A stretch of DNA of 64,000 bases, from NCBI GenBank assembly GCA_024291935.2, contig CM044320.1, positions 49,914,001 through 49,978,000 on the forward strand, written 5' to 3'. The DNA comes from Okapia johnstoni (taxonomy: Eukaryota; Chordata; Mammalia; Artiodactyla; Giraffidae). A model generated the notes under the pieces. That model saw nothing but the letters and a program-made list of their open reading frames with translations, had not been told where the DNA came from and did no database searches. Below, one piece after another: positions 11,913 to 22,955 of the stretch (position 1 is the first letter of the stretch; each line of letters begins with the position of its first letter). The translations under genes and the position numbers were made by a program.

Positions 11913-12278
11913 CAGTTCAGTTCAGTTGCTCAGCCATGTCCGACTCTTTACGACACCATGGGCTGCAGCACTCCAGGCTTCCCTGTCCATCACCAACTCC
12001 TGGAGCCTACTCAAACTCATGTCCATTGAGTCAGTGATGCCATCCAACCATATCATCCTCTGTCATCCCCTTCTCCTCTTGCCTTCAATCTTTCCCAGCA
12101 TCAGGATCTTTTCAAATGAGTCAGTTCTTCGCATCAGGTGGACAGAGTATTGGACTTTCATCTTCAGCATCAGTCCTTCCAATGAATATTCAGAATTGAT
12201 TTCCTTTAGGATGAACTGGTTGTATCTCCTTGCTGTCCAAGGGACTCCAAGAGTCTTCTCCAACACCACAGTTCAAAA
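11913..12278 (-). mobile_element. 5'-truncated BovB, 3' end only
   Basis: The antisense BovB 3' end starts at ttcagttcagttgctcag and stops after 'caccacagttcaaaa'. The flanks gatttaccgttt (11901-11912) and gatttatcattt (12279-12290) match at 10 of 12 positions and may be the target-site duplication. The minus-strand reading keeps fragments of the C-terminal BovB protein. Confidence 0.88.
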
Positions 12279-12290
12279 GATTTATCATTT

Positions 12291-13085
12291 AAGGTTTGCT
12301 TTTTCTGTTTCTATGAAAAATGTCATTGGAATTTTGATGGGTATTGCATTGAATCTATAAATGGTTTGGGGATAGTATGAAACCTCTATGAATATTAATT
12401 CTTCTGAACCATGAACACAGAATGTCTTTCCATATGTTTGTGTGTTCATTTTCATTTAAGTGGTATAGTTTTCAGTGTATAGATCTTTCACCTCCTTGGT
12501 TAAATTTATACCTAAGTATTGCATTGTTTTTGATACTGTACTGAGGAGGGTTGTTTTCTTTATTTATTGTTCAGATGTCTTGTTAGTATGTAGAAATGTG
12601 GATGATTTTTAGATGTTGGTTTTGTATCCTGCAACTTAATTTGTTTATTAGTGCTCAAGTTTTTGGTGGATTTCATTGGAATCTGAGAGCCACAGATGGA
12701 GGTGGAGTCTTTAGGATTTTCCACATATGAGATCATATTGTCTGCAGACAAAGACAGTTTTACTCTTCTCTTTCTGATTTGTATGCCTTTTATTTATTTT
12801 TCTTGCATGATTGCTCTGGCTGGTACTTATAGCACTATGTTAAATAGGAGTGATGAGAGTAGGCACCCTCTTGTCTTGTCTTAGAGGAAAAGTTTTCAAC
12901 CTTTCACCACTGAGTATGATGTTAGCCATGGGCTTGTCATATGTGGCCTTTATTATGTTGAGATATGTTCTTTCTATACCCAATTTGTTGAGTGTTTTTA
13001 TCATAAAAATATGTTGAATTTTGTCAAAAGCTTTTTCTGCTTCTATTGAGATGATCATATGATTTTTATCTTTCATTCCATGCAA
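12291..13085 (-). pseudogene. L1 ORF2 reverse-transcriptase fragment
   Basis: The minus-strand frame 13085-12840 reads like L1 ORF2: [20 protein letters not shown] and the following [10 protein letters not shown]. The adjoining sequence down to 12291 reads as antisense ORF2 text downstream of that segment. Stops and frameshifts make it non-functional. It abuts a separate L1 3' end on the right and BovB on the left. Confidence 0.85.
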
Positions 13086-13089
13086 CTTA

Positions 13090-13440
13090 ACTTTTTTTTT
13101 AATACATCTTTGTAAATTTTTATTTTTATTTTTTTAATAAATTATTTATTTTAGTTGGGGGCTAATTACTTTACAATATTGTATTGGTTTTTGCCATACA
13201 TTGACATGAATCAGCCATGGGTTTACATGTGTTCCCCATCCTGAACCCTCCTCCCACCTCCCTCCCCATCCCATCCCTCTGGGTCATCCCATTGCCCCAG
13301 CCCTGAGCATTTGTCTCATGCATCGAACCTGGAATGGTGTTCTGTTTCACATATGATAATATACATGTTTCAATGCTATTCTCTCAGAACATCCCACCCT
13401 CACCTTCTCCCTCAGAGTCCATAGATCACGATATTATCAA
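13090..13440 (-). mobile_element. Bovine-type L1 3' end, 5'-truncated
   Basis: A T-rich stretch, the antisense poly(A) tail, is followed by 'gggggctaattactttacaatattgtattgg' and 'catgaatcagccatgggtttacatgtg'. This is the very common ruminant L1 3' UTR in antisense. It appears to be a later insertion than the neighbouring ORF2 fragment. Confidence 0.85.
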
Positions 13441-13779
13441 TAAGGACTAGTATCTCTGTCCTTTAATTTAAGAGGTCTCTAATTTTATCCTATCCTTCGG
13501 AACAAGTGACATTTTCTGGTTTTGAGAATGTAGCCATAAACACTGAAGAATCTGATCTTTTCTAGATGTTATGATATCACAGTTCAAAGCACTGAATTCT
13601 GTATTCATAGATCAGATATGAGAAGGCATATTTCAAAATTCTTTTCTTATCTGTAACCTAATTTTAAGAAGTTCTTTGATTATTTGTAAACCTGGAGTCA
13701 TACTTGCTTAACCAAAATGTTCTGATTCACACACAGTGATGAGCTAGAGTAATTAGGGGGTGAGGTGTGATTATTTATA

Positions 13780-14345
13780 TATAGTGGCTAAAGGAGACCT
13801 CTCTGAGGAGTGCTGTATCAACTGTAATCTGAAGGAAGAGAAGAATCCTGTCATATAAAATATCAAGGAAAGAAAATTTGGAATAAAAATAAACACTTAC
13901 CTGAGGTGGAAAAGAGATTAATATGTTTAAGTACCAGAAAGGAGGGCAGTGGGGTAAATCAGAGTATACTGAACAAGGTAGAGAATAGGATGGAATGGGA
14001 TTGAAAAGCCAGATTAGACAGAGGCTTGTAGGTCATGGAAAGTGATCTGATTTTTTTAAATAAAAAGATTTTAAGCAGGGAAGTGATATGATCTGGTTTA
14101 TGGGAGCAAAGCTGAAAAGTTTCTTCTTCCTCTAAATTCACCGCTAATTATATTTTAATATCATATTTCTGTGTGATATTATATTAATAGAATAATAAAT
14201 TTAATGATAGCTTATTATTTGTCTTATATCTACTATGTGCCAGGTTCTGTGCTAGGCCCTGATGTATACAACCGTTGACAAGATTGATATGGCTTCTGCT
14301 GTCACTGAACTTTTAGTTTTTATCAGCCAATACAGACATAGTCAC
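13780..14345 (-). repeat. L2 LINE fragments
   Basis: Two antisense L2 segments. The first is 13780-14115, with 'gaggcttgtaggtcatgg' and 'gcagggaagtgatatgatctgg'. The second is 14215-14345, with 'ctactatgtgccaggttctgtgctaggccctgatg'. They may be parts of one old insertion. Confidence 0.7.
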
Positions 14346-14639
14346 AGGCAATGATGAAACTGTAATAAATGTTATAACAGGGGAAATATTTAATACAAGT
14401 GGCATTAAATACATGAGAAAGACACTAAACTCAGATTTGGATGATTATGGGAGACTCCAAATTCACTTCTTTTCTGTTTGATTCCACTTGTATCCAGTAG
14501 GCAACCACTGTACTTATTGTTTGCATTTTCCTTACTTGACTTCTCCTCCTCAAAGTCCCTTGGCTTTATGTTCTTTATTGAGCATTCTCTTCTCTGGAGT
14601 GGAACAGCTCTTTGTGTTCAGATAGCAGCTCATTGTTCT

Positions 14640-15945
14640 TTGTTTCCAAATCGACAGTTCTATCCTCAATGTCTTACTACTCTCCAGTTCTGTATTACAG
14701 CTGCCAGAAAGACTCCTTTCTACAAACATCTCACTGCCTTTTGAAACCCAACCTGTCAAAATGTAAATTAATTATTTTCCACTCAAATCTGTACCTATTC
14801 TCATTTTCCATCTTTCTTTAAGTAATGGAACAGTTATTTCATTCTTTCAGGACAGAAGTTTTGGTATTATGGTTAGTCCTTTCCCATTTCTTTTGTTCTC
14901 CTGGTGTATTAGAGAGTTCCCTTTGTTTATTATCCACTTCATCTTCCAGGAACTGCCTCATTTCTTTATTCATTTTATATTTTACAGTAAAACTCTGTAA
15001 GAATTGTCTCTTGTTTCTAATGTCTCTCCTCAATTTTCTCTTCAGACAAGTCCTATGACGCTTTCTCTTTCACCAGAACTGCCTTGTCGAGGTGTCCAGT
15101 GACTTCCACATTGCTAATTCCAATAGACATTTCTTAATCCTTGTCTGATGTGATCTCTGAGGAGCGTTCTATAGTATTGACCATGCCCCCTCTTTCACAT
15201 GCGCACTTTCTTTGCTTCACTTCCTGGACACCACTCTCTTCTGGTTTTCTTTCTAATCAATTGGCTTCTCATTATCAGTTTACTTCGCTTATTCCTCCTC
15301 ATATCCTAAGTTCCCAGGGCTCAGTCCCTGGAGACTTTTCTTCTTTCTCTGTATGGAATTTCTTAGCCAAGCATGCCAGAAGTTTTACAGCTTTAAATAC
15401 CTACTGTGGACCAGCAAACCCCACATTTATTTTTGTTGTTGTTCAGTCACTCAGTCGTGTCTCTTTGCGACCCCATGGACTGCAGCATGCCAGGCTTCTC
15501 TGTCCTTCACCACCTCACGGAGCCTACTCAAATTCATGTCTATTGAGTCAGTGATGCCATCCAACCATCTCATCCTCTGTTGTCCCCTTCTCCTCCTGCC
15601 TTCAATCTTTCCCAGCATCAGGGTCTTTTCCAGTGAGTCAGTTCTTCACATCAGGTGGCCAAAGTATTGGAGCTACAGCTTCAGCATCAGTCCTTCCAGT
15701 GAATATTCAAGACTGATTTCCATTAGGAATGACTGGTTTGATCTCCTTTTTAGTACAATAGGTTTTACTTATTTATTGTATTTATTGTTTGCCTCCCTTG
15801 ATTAAAATATAAGCTTCACTGGGGGCAGAGGTTATTGTTTTTTAAGTTTTTTTGATGATGTTGACTACTGTCATCCCAGTGTTTAAAATGATATCTGGCG
15901 CGTGATACATACATGATAAATATTTATTGAATGAAATAAAATAAC
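14640..15945 (+). repeat. L2 LINE, interrupted by BovB
   Basis: Sense L2 text runs through 'aactgccttgtcgaggtgtccagtgac', 'cctggacaccactctcttctgg' and 'cccagggctcagtccctggagac', down to 15430. It appears to resume after the BovB at 15434-15749 with 'aagcttcactgggggcagagg' and 'gataaatatttattgaatgaa'. The gap suggests insertion of BovB into a pre-existing L2. Confidence 0.7.
15434..15749 (-). mobile_element. 5'-truncated BovB inside an L2
   Basis: The antisense BovB 3' end runs from gttgttgttcagtcactcag to 'aatgactggtttgatctcc'. A clean target-site duplication was not found. Confidence 0.85.
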
Positions 15946-15999
15946 TCTACCATAGGCCCTCAACTCTCTATATTTGGATTATATAGTTTCTAAGCTGGT

Positions 16000-16215
16000 C
16001 ATCTGTATAGTGGAAAGAGCATATATTTTGGAGTTGTACAGATCAGGATTTGTATCCTTGGGTTTCTATTTACTAGTTATATGCCAGAGTTAGTTGTTCA
16101 CTTTCTCTGAGCTTCAGTTTTCTCTTCCATAAAATTAACATAGTAATTCCTACCCTATCATGAAGTTATCATGAAGACAATGTGAGAATGTGTAAAATGT
16201 GTTTAGCAGTGTGTT
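16000..16215 (+). repeat. MIR SINE
   Basis: Sense MIR order: 'gtggaaagagcatatattttggag', 'gagcttcagttttctcttcc', 'atgaagttatcatgaagac'. Confidence 0.65.
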
Positions 16216-16678
16216 GGATGAATAGAAGATACTGAACCAGTATTTATTCCTTTCTTTGTAGTCAATCTGTCTTAATTCTGACCCATCCCTATATAACACT
16301 ACCAGGTAAGGCTTCCTGAAATGGAATTTGTATGCTTCAACTTGTGGTAAAGAAATAGATGAGAGTCTTATTTGACTTCTGTATGGTGGACAAATTCTTC
16401 TTGGATTTCAAGAATGTCAAAGTCTTTCGATTCTGCTCTTATCCTTCCTTATCCAATGATACTTCTTTCTGTTCTGCCTCTTCCCACCAATATACCCTGT
16501 CCTTTTGTCATTTATCTAAACATATCACTAGTGTACCTTAGTTCATTCTCTTCGCTCATTATCTTTCACTCTTCTGTTCCTGTTTAAATTCTGTTCATCT
16601 TACAAGGTGTACTTCAAGTCTTTCTCTATGTAGTAGCCTCCTTACACCAGCTCAGGTCAATTCTATTCTTTTGAACAG

Positions 16679-16759
16679 ATGGAGAATCTCAGAAGAGAAA
16701 TAGGAACTATTGAAAAAATGAAATGGAAATCCAGAATTGAAGAGTACATCTTACATTAA
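16679..16759 (+). CDS. Possible terminal coding exon of the host gene
   Basis: The acceptor-like tract ttctattcttttgaacag ends at 16678. In phase 0, the phase left by the 4739-4905 exon, the segment reads 26 codons beginning MENLRREIGTIEKMK and ending RIEEYILH before TAA at 16757-16759. The peptide is strongly helical and charged, consistent with continuing the helical C-terminus. The first codon is ATG, but in this model it is internal, not a start. A 3' UTR would follow; the nearest AATAAA is at 17037-17042, within MIR/L2-like sequence, so the polyadenylation site is uncertain. Short exons arise by chance, so transcript evidence is needed. Phase compatibility alone has about a one-in-three chance. 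Confidence 0.45.
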   Translation: MENLRREIGTIEKMKWKSRIEEYILH

Positions 16760-17392
16760 AAGAAGCTGAAATTCAAATGAATGTATAATCTTTATTATAT
16801 ATGATCATACAATTTAACAGCTAATTAGTCTTCATTTTAAAGTATATTACTTATGAAATAGGATGTTGAGTAAAATTGTTCTTTTGTCACAAGATTTGAC
16901 TAACATTTATAATTAAGGACAATGAAAAGTTAATTTGACATATTTTACTTATTACATAATCATTATATCTCATGACACTGAAGAGTAAATGGTAAGCAAT
17001 TCACAGAGTGTTTGGCTTTGCAGATAGTAAGTGCTCAATAAATATTTTTGAATGGATGAAAAAAAATGAATTCTACTCAGATCTTTGGTTACATAATAAG
17101 ATTCTGATACAAAAATTATAATTTATGTATAAAGGTATATTGTGAAAGGGCTCTACATTAAGGCAATATTATTACTTACCAATACATTAAATATTCTGCA
17201 AAATAGAAAAAATACACTATGATATTTTATATTCTTAAACAATGCACTGTACATTGAAAAAACTAAATGGAACTCTGTTTTACTGTTAACCTAAAAATGG
17301 TCTAAAAAGTAAAGTCTATTTTTTTAAAAAAGGTAACCTTTTGTTTTAAAGTTGATCCATTTTTCTGTACTGCTTCAGTTTATCCAATCAAT
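16760..17392. other. Possible 3' UTR or intergenic AT-rich DNA
   Basis: No coding capacity. A MIR/L2-like tail (agtaagtgctcaataaat) lies at 17027-17044. Confidence 0.4.
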
Positions 17393-17610
17393 AAATATTC
17401 ATTGTACCTCTACTATGTACCAGCTACTGTTATAGGGTAGATAAAAAGTGAATAAGGCATTTTTTATTGTTCTCAGGAGCTTGGAGTTTGGCAAAGAAAG
17501 TGTATGTATAAAAATAATAGAATAGAAATAACCAAGTAATAGAATAATAAGAGAATAACCAAATAATAAAAATACAGGATGATAAAATATTTTACCAAAC
17601 AATTCAGTTA
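17393..17610 (-). repeat. L2 LINE fragment
   Basis: Antisense L2 tail: 'aaatattcattgtacctctactatgtaccagctactgtta', followed by 'ctcaggagcttggag'. Confidence 0.6.
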
Positions 17611-17819
17611 ATGATAGCCTAAAGTGTTGTGGAAAATGGGGAAGAGGAACTATTTTTTCTTATATTCCTAGGATCTAGCATATTACCTGATACATTGTAG
17701 CTCTTCAGTTTTAAAAGTGTGTTGAAAAAAAGAAATAGCTGTGTAAATGAAAAGCTGTCCTGTTTAAATACAGTGTGGGAGGGACACTGCAAAGTGGAAT
17801 GACAATGACCACTTCATAA

Positions 17820-18300
17820 CAGAGTAAGGAAATAAGGGCATGTCATGAACTGACCCCTGTCATTACATTCCACACTAACCAGTACCTCCATGAGTTTCCC
17901 ATACTCTCTTTTATCTGTCTTTATATGGCTCAAGTTCTTGCACTCTCCTCTATCCCATACCAATTTTACCATCTTAAATTCTCATCATCCATCAAAACTT
18001 GGATCTAATGTGACTTCTTTCCAATCTTAGCCCATCCTCGAACCCTCTCCTTGGTCTGGATTAGGTTCTCCTCCAAAGGGTTCCTATAGTCCAGAATCCC
18101 AATGCTCCTTAATAATACTTAATATGATTATAATTGTAGTAAGTAACTATAAATTTTGTTGGATTCTTGTTCTTGAAAATAATAGACTATGGACTCCTTG
18201 AGGATATATTATCAGATTCTCATACATTGCTTGCCACATAAAAGGAGACCTATATATATTTATTGAACCAATGGACAAAAGAATGAATGCCTAGATGGAT
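17820..18300 (+). repeat. L2 LINE fragment
   Basis: Sense L2 text includes 'cttgcactctcctctatccc' and 'actatggactccttgaggat', and ends in 'atttattgaaccaatgg' and 'gaatgaatgcc'. Confidence 0.6.
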
Positions 18301-19169
18301 GGATGAGTGGATAGACAAATGCTGTAATAAAAAACTGATCCCAAATGCTTGACTGGAAATTGTGAAATAAATAGATATTTATTTCTCACTCATTTAAAGT
18401 CCATAGTAAGTGCTCCTGATCAGCAGGTGGCCCTCCTCCTAGTGGGAATTCAGGAACCCAGACCCCTTGTATCTCCTTGCTTGGATGTCTTGAGCACAGG
18501 CTTCCAAGGTCATCTGGCTCATCTATAAAAGTTGTCAGAGGACAAAAATGATGGAGGTTATAGGTCGGAGGTTGTAGAGGATGAGCTTGGAAACGGCAAA
18601 CATCACTTTATTCATATTCTATTGACTAGTACCCACTCATATAGTCACATTGCCCTTCCAATCTGCAAGGGAAATTGAAAGATATAGTCTAGCTATGTAC
18701 CCGAAAAGTAGTGAAAATGGGTGAGTAATTACCTAATCAGAATTGACTGAATATCTTTTATAATTTAAATAATTTTTCTTTATATATATTGATTTTTATA
18801 GTTCTTATTCATAGAATAATTTTTTTTTAAATCATATTTAAAAGTTGGATTATACCTGTTTATGTGATAGCATTCCTAGATATATTATTTTTGGTTTCAC
18901 TACTTTACTTTCTTTATAGTGAACTATATTTGCTTTCATTTGATTTCCTTTAAAATTCCTTATTGTATATACTGATTCCTCCCCAAAGTAATGTTTTTAT
19001 TTATCTTGCTTTAAGATCTTTAAATCTCAGGCGACTATTTCTGCAATACTAGCTTTTTTAAGGTCAAAAGTATAGCCTTGGACCACATTTTATTTCTACT
19101 GACAAGGAGAATTAGCCTTCATTATTTTGAAATGGCCTTGTGATCATACTTTAGGCCTATGGTAAAGCT
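18301..19169. other. Intergenic, unclassified
   Basis: A slightly GC-richer part at 18375-18720 may be an old unnamed repeat. The remainder is AT-rich, with nothing coding. Confidence 0.4.
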
Positions 19170-19560
19170 TTGTCTACTTCCATCAAAGAGGTGTGTCGAA
19201 CAGAACACCGTGCACTGATTCCCATGCCAGGGGAGGACTCCAGCTACATAGAGGATAACAAAGATATCACTATGTCAACCAGTAGGATCACGGTCAAATG
19301 CTTCTGCCCATTGCATGTTAATACTGGAGTCAACAAAGAAAACACAGCTCTGTCAAACACTAGATGGAGTGTTCTCTATGTCTCTTACATGGAGAAGAGA
19401 CAGCAGAAAATCAGCTCCAATATGTTGGTTCCCTATGGCCAGCAGGATCTCCTCCTGGCAGCCAACAGAGATTGGGCGCCCGTCTTGTACAGCAGAAGCA
19501 CCTCGACTCCCCTGTGGAATCTGAAATCCTGAAAGCTGAGAGCCATTGTTAATGAGGACC
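19170..19560. other. GC-richer segment with open frames on both strands, unclassified
   Basis: The + strand is open for 120 codons (19170-19532). The minus strand is open from the SINE junction down to 19353, with text such as VLINNGSQLSGFQIPQ. Base composition is higher in GC than the flanks and includes a gggcgcccg cluster. Neither translation resembles a family I know, no splice sites stand out and there is no obvious poly(A) tail. It could be a degraded retrocopy, an old LTR or exapted sequence. It predates the Bov-tA at 19618, whose target site lies just to its right. Confidence 0.35.
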
Positions 19561-19617
19561 ATTACAGCACCGCTTACTAGAGCAAAATGAACCTGAAACT
19601 GGGCAAGATATTCCCAT

Positions 19618-19831
19618 TGCTGTTGTTGTTTAGTTGCTAGGTCATGTCTGGCTTTTTGCCACCCTGTGGACTGCAGCCTGCCAAGGCTTTTCTGTCCATA
19701 GGATTTCCCAGGCAAGAATACTGGAATGGGTTGCCATTTCCTTCTCCAAGGGGTCTTCCTGACTCAGGGATCAAATTCAAGTCTCCTGCATTGCAGGTGG
19801 ATTCTTTACCACTGAGCCACCAGGGAAGCCT
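19618..19831 (-). mobile_element. Bov-tA SINE with a 12-bp target-site duplication
   Basis: An antisense element whose head (gagccaccagggaagcc) is at the right and whose tail (tgctgttgttgttt) is at the left. It is flanked by perfect agatattcccat repeats at 19606-19617 and 19832-19843. Confidence 0.95.
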
Positions 19832-19843
19832 AGATATTCCCAT

Positions 19844-20816
19844 AAAAGGGCATAAATCTGAAATAGGCTGCATGAACTCCATTTCTTAATAAGGAAGTGT
19901 TCCAGGCCCAAGGCCCATTCTTATGTGACGAATGGGGTGCAAATGACTGCACATGAGGCTGACTTTCTCAACTTGGTGACACCCATATGTAGATTAAACC
20001 AGGTCATTGTTGAAAATATGAAGAGAAAATTTTCTAACTTTCTGCAGTATATGATTTTCTAATTTTCTATATATTCCTGTTAAACCAATTCAAATTGACT
20101 TAAGCAAAAAAAAAAAAGAATGCATTAATTCATATAAATGAAGAATTCATTTATGTATGGTCAGATGAAAATAAACAATGTAATCTGTTATCTATTTCTC
20201 TCCATCTCTCAGTTTGGTTTTCCTCCATTTCATATAGATTATACTATACACATTCTCAAGAAAGCTTTCCCCAGCAGGTGGCAAAGAATGTAAGTAACCA
20301 AATATTTAAAAATCTTGTTAGCTTAACAATCCCAGCTAAAAAGTCGTCTTTCCCCAAATTCCAGAAAAATGTCTAACCTTGGTCACATTTTGACATATGG
20401 CCCAATCCTAGTGTCCCCAGAGATGCATATACACTGATTGGTCAGGCCTGGATTATGTGCTCACATCAGAGCTTGGGTAGTGGGTCATCTCTACTTGAAC
20501 AAAAGCGTTCAGTCACATCTCAGGGAGTTCTTTTTAGCTATACCCGGCATCCTTGAAAATGTGCTTATTTCTGCATGGTCAGTATAAACTGGCTTTGAGT
20601 TTGAATCTGCTGCAGGTGAAGAGAGCCTGAAAAGATGTAGTTTCTATATCAAATTATCGAAGAAAGCTGCAACCTTTTTCTTACTCCTAGGCTATTATGT
20701 TTATTTTAGAAAATATTAAATGAAATAACTAGGAATCATTAGATTATTACATCAGTCCTACTTGAAGTTGGACTATGCTTTCCTAGAGAGTCTGAATATG
20801 AAGATTAAGGACTTTT
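19844..20816. other. Intergenic, nothing coding
   Basis: Unique-looking sequence with an A-rich run near 20107. No repeat is confidently recognised. Confidence 0.45.
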
Positions 20817-20827
20817 AAAACTACTTG

Positions 20828-21785
20828 CTAGAACTGGACATAGAACAACAGACTGGTTTCAAATCGGGAAAGGAATATGTCAAGGCTGTATATTGTTACT
20901 CTGCTTATTTAACTTATATGCGGAGTACATCATGCCAAATGTTGGGCTGTATGAAGAACAAGCTGGAATAAAGATTTCTGGGAGAAATATCAATAACCTC
21001 AGATATGCAGATGACACCACCCTTATTGCAGAAAGCAAAGAACTGAAGAGCCTCTTGATGAAAATGAAAGAAGAGAGTGAAAAAATTGGCTTAAAACTCA
21101 ACATCCGGAAAACTAAAATCATGGAATCTGGTCCCATCACTTCATGGCTAATAGATGGAGAAACAGTGGAAACAGTGACAAACTTTATATATTGGGGCTC
21201 CAAAATCACTGCAGATGGTGATTGCAGCCATGAAATTAAAAGACGCTTGCTCCTTGGAAGAAAAGTTATGACCAACTTACAAAGCATATTAAAAAGCAGA
21301 GGCATTACTTTGCCAACAAAAGTCCATCTAGTTAAAGCTATGATTTTTCCAGTAGTCATGTATGGATGTGAGAGTTGGACTGTAAAGAAAGCTGAGGACC
21401 AAAGAATTGATGGTTTTGAACTGTGGTGTTCGAGAATACTGTTGAGAGTCCCTTGGACTGCAAGGAGATACAACCTGTCAATCCTAAAGGAAATCAGTCC
21501 TGAATATTCATTGGAAGGACTGATGCTGAAGCTGAAACTCCAATACTTTGACCACCTGATGCGAAGAGCTGACTCATTTGAAAAGACCCTGATGCTGGGA
21601 AAGATTCAAGGTGGGAGGAGAAGGGGACGGCAGAGGATGAGATGGTTGGATAGCATCACCTACTTGTTGGAGATGAGTTTGAGTAAGTTCCAGGAGTTGG
21701 TGATGGACAGGGAAGCCTGGCATGCTGCAGCCCATGGGGTTGCAAAGAGTCATACATGACTGAGTGACTGAACTGAACGGAACTG
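20828..21785 (+). mobile_element. 5'-truncated BovB with uninterrupted reading frame
   Basis: The element starts within the reverse transcriptase and runs to the ctgaactgaacggaactg tail. The flanks aaaactacttg (20817-20827) and aaaaatacttg (21786-21796) form an 11-bp duplication with one mismatch. Confidence 0.93.
20830..21759 (+). pseudogene. BovB reverse-transcriptase C-terminal part, open throughout
   Basis: From the 5' truncation to a TGA at 21757-21759 there is one open frame of about 310 codons with no ATG at its start. It contains TTDWFQIGKG, the catalytic RYADDTTLIAES motif, the KLNIRKTKIM segment and the C-terminal SWTVKKAEDQRIDGFELW and [14 protein letters not shown]. The motif after GKG reads CQGCILLL instead of the RQGCILSP form in the 24395 copy. 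The finger region and endonuclease are absent, so no active enzyme is expected. It is the least frame-damaged reverse-transcriptase portion in the window. Confidence 0.88.
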
Positions 21786-22526
21786 AAAAATACTTGATTG
21801 TATTATGGATAGTACTCTTGCAATCATGTTATAAATCATACAACTTGACGATTAAAAGATGTGCCTTCAGTCTTCATCTTTAATCTCAGACTGCGTGCTG
21901 GATTGCTTCTATGTATAAGGTTAAGTCATGATGGGACAGCTCTGCTTCTTGTAAGTCTGATCTGATGTGACTGTCCTTAGTAGAATCCTCCACATCTGTG
22001 CATTCCTTAGTGAGAACTTTGGAACCTAGAAGTTTACATCTGTGTGTATCCTGGATAATATTGCTGACTCACATTTTTGTTGCATTGATATCTTTCTGTA
22101 ATATTTATATTTAATTTCATCAAGCAGTGTCTGTATCTGGAATTTCTGTCAACGTGAACTTAACTCGACATTTTCCACTACAGTGTTTGTATATATACAA
22201 AGAAGTAAAGCGCTAGAAAAAAAAATTCAGGGTAGTATTATATGACAAGAATCACATGAGAACATTTGAGGGGAAATGGCCCACTGCTGAGACACCAAAA
22301 TCAATGAAAACTGAAAAATGGCCTTTAGAGTTAATAGGAAATCATTGGTGATATTGGGGAAAGAAATTTTAGTTTGGATTTAGATGGCTAATATAATCAT
22401 TTCATTTTTGAATAGTAAATACGTGGATAGAGATTAAAGACAATATTTGTTATACTGAATTATTCTTTTAATTATATGGGTATCATTATTTGATTTTGGC
22501 TCAGCAAAGTCATATACTAGATATGG

Positions 22527-22732
22527 GAAGGCTTCCCAGGTGGCTCAGTGGTAAAGAATCTGCCTGCCAATGCAGGAGCCACAGGAGATGTGGGTTTGAT
22601 CCCTGGGTTGGGAAGATCACCTGGAAGAGGAAATGCCAACTTACTCCAGGATTCTTGCTGGAATAATCCCATGGGCTATAGTCCATGTGCTTGTAAAGAG
22701 TCAGACATGATTGAGCAACTGATCTTACATTC
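22527..22732 (+). mobile_element. Bov-tA SINE with an 11-bp target-site duplication
   Basis: The head aaggcttcccaggtggctcag is followed by gtttgatccctgggttggg and a tail ending agtcagacatgattgagc. It is flanked by actagatatgg at 22516-22526 and 22733-22743. Confidence 0.94.
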
Positions 22733-22854
22733 ACTAGATATGGAAATAACTTTATTTAGAAACCTTAAACCTTGAGCTAATTGAATTCATTCGCTGATGT
22801 CATGATTTCATAAAATAAGTTTAGAGTCTCAAAGTTCTGGTTTAAATTTTAGTG

Positions 22855-22955
22855 TTGTCACTCATCAGCTATGTAATGGTGCACACAAATTACTTTTATT
22901 TCTAAGTCATTTTTGTCATAACTGGTATAATGGAAACAATTATGCTTGTCTAAGA
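22855..22955 (+). repeat. MIR SINE fragment
   Basis: Sense text: 'tgttgtcactcatcagctatgtaatggtg', then 'aactggtataatggaaacaat'. Confidence 0.5.

Noticed and set aside
16679..16756. An independent small protein starting at ATG 16679
   Set aside because: 26 codons right after an acceptor-like site and in the phase of the upstream exon fit an exon better than a separate gene.
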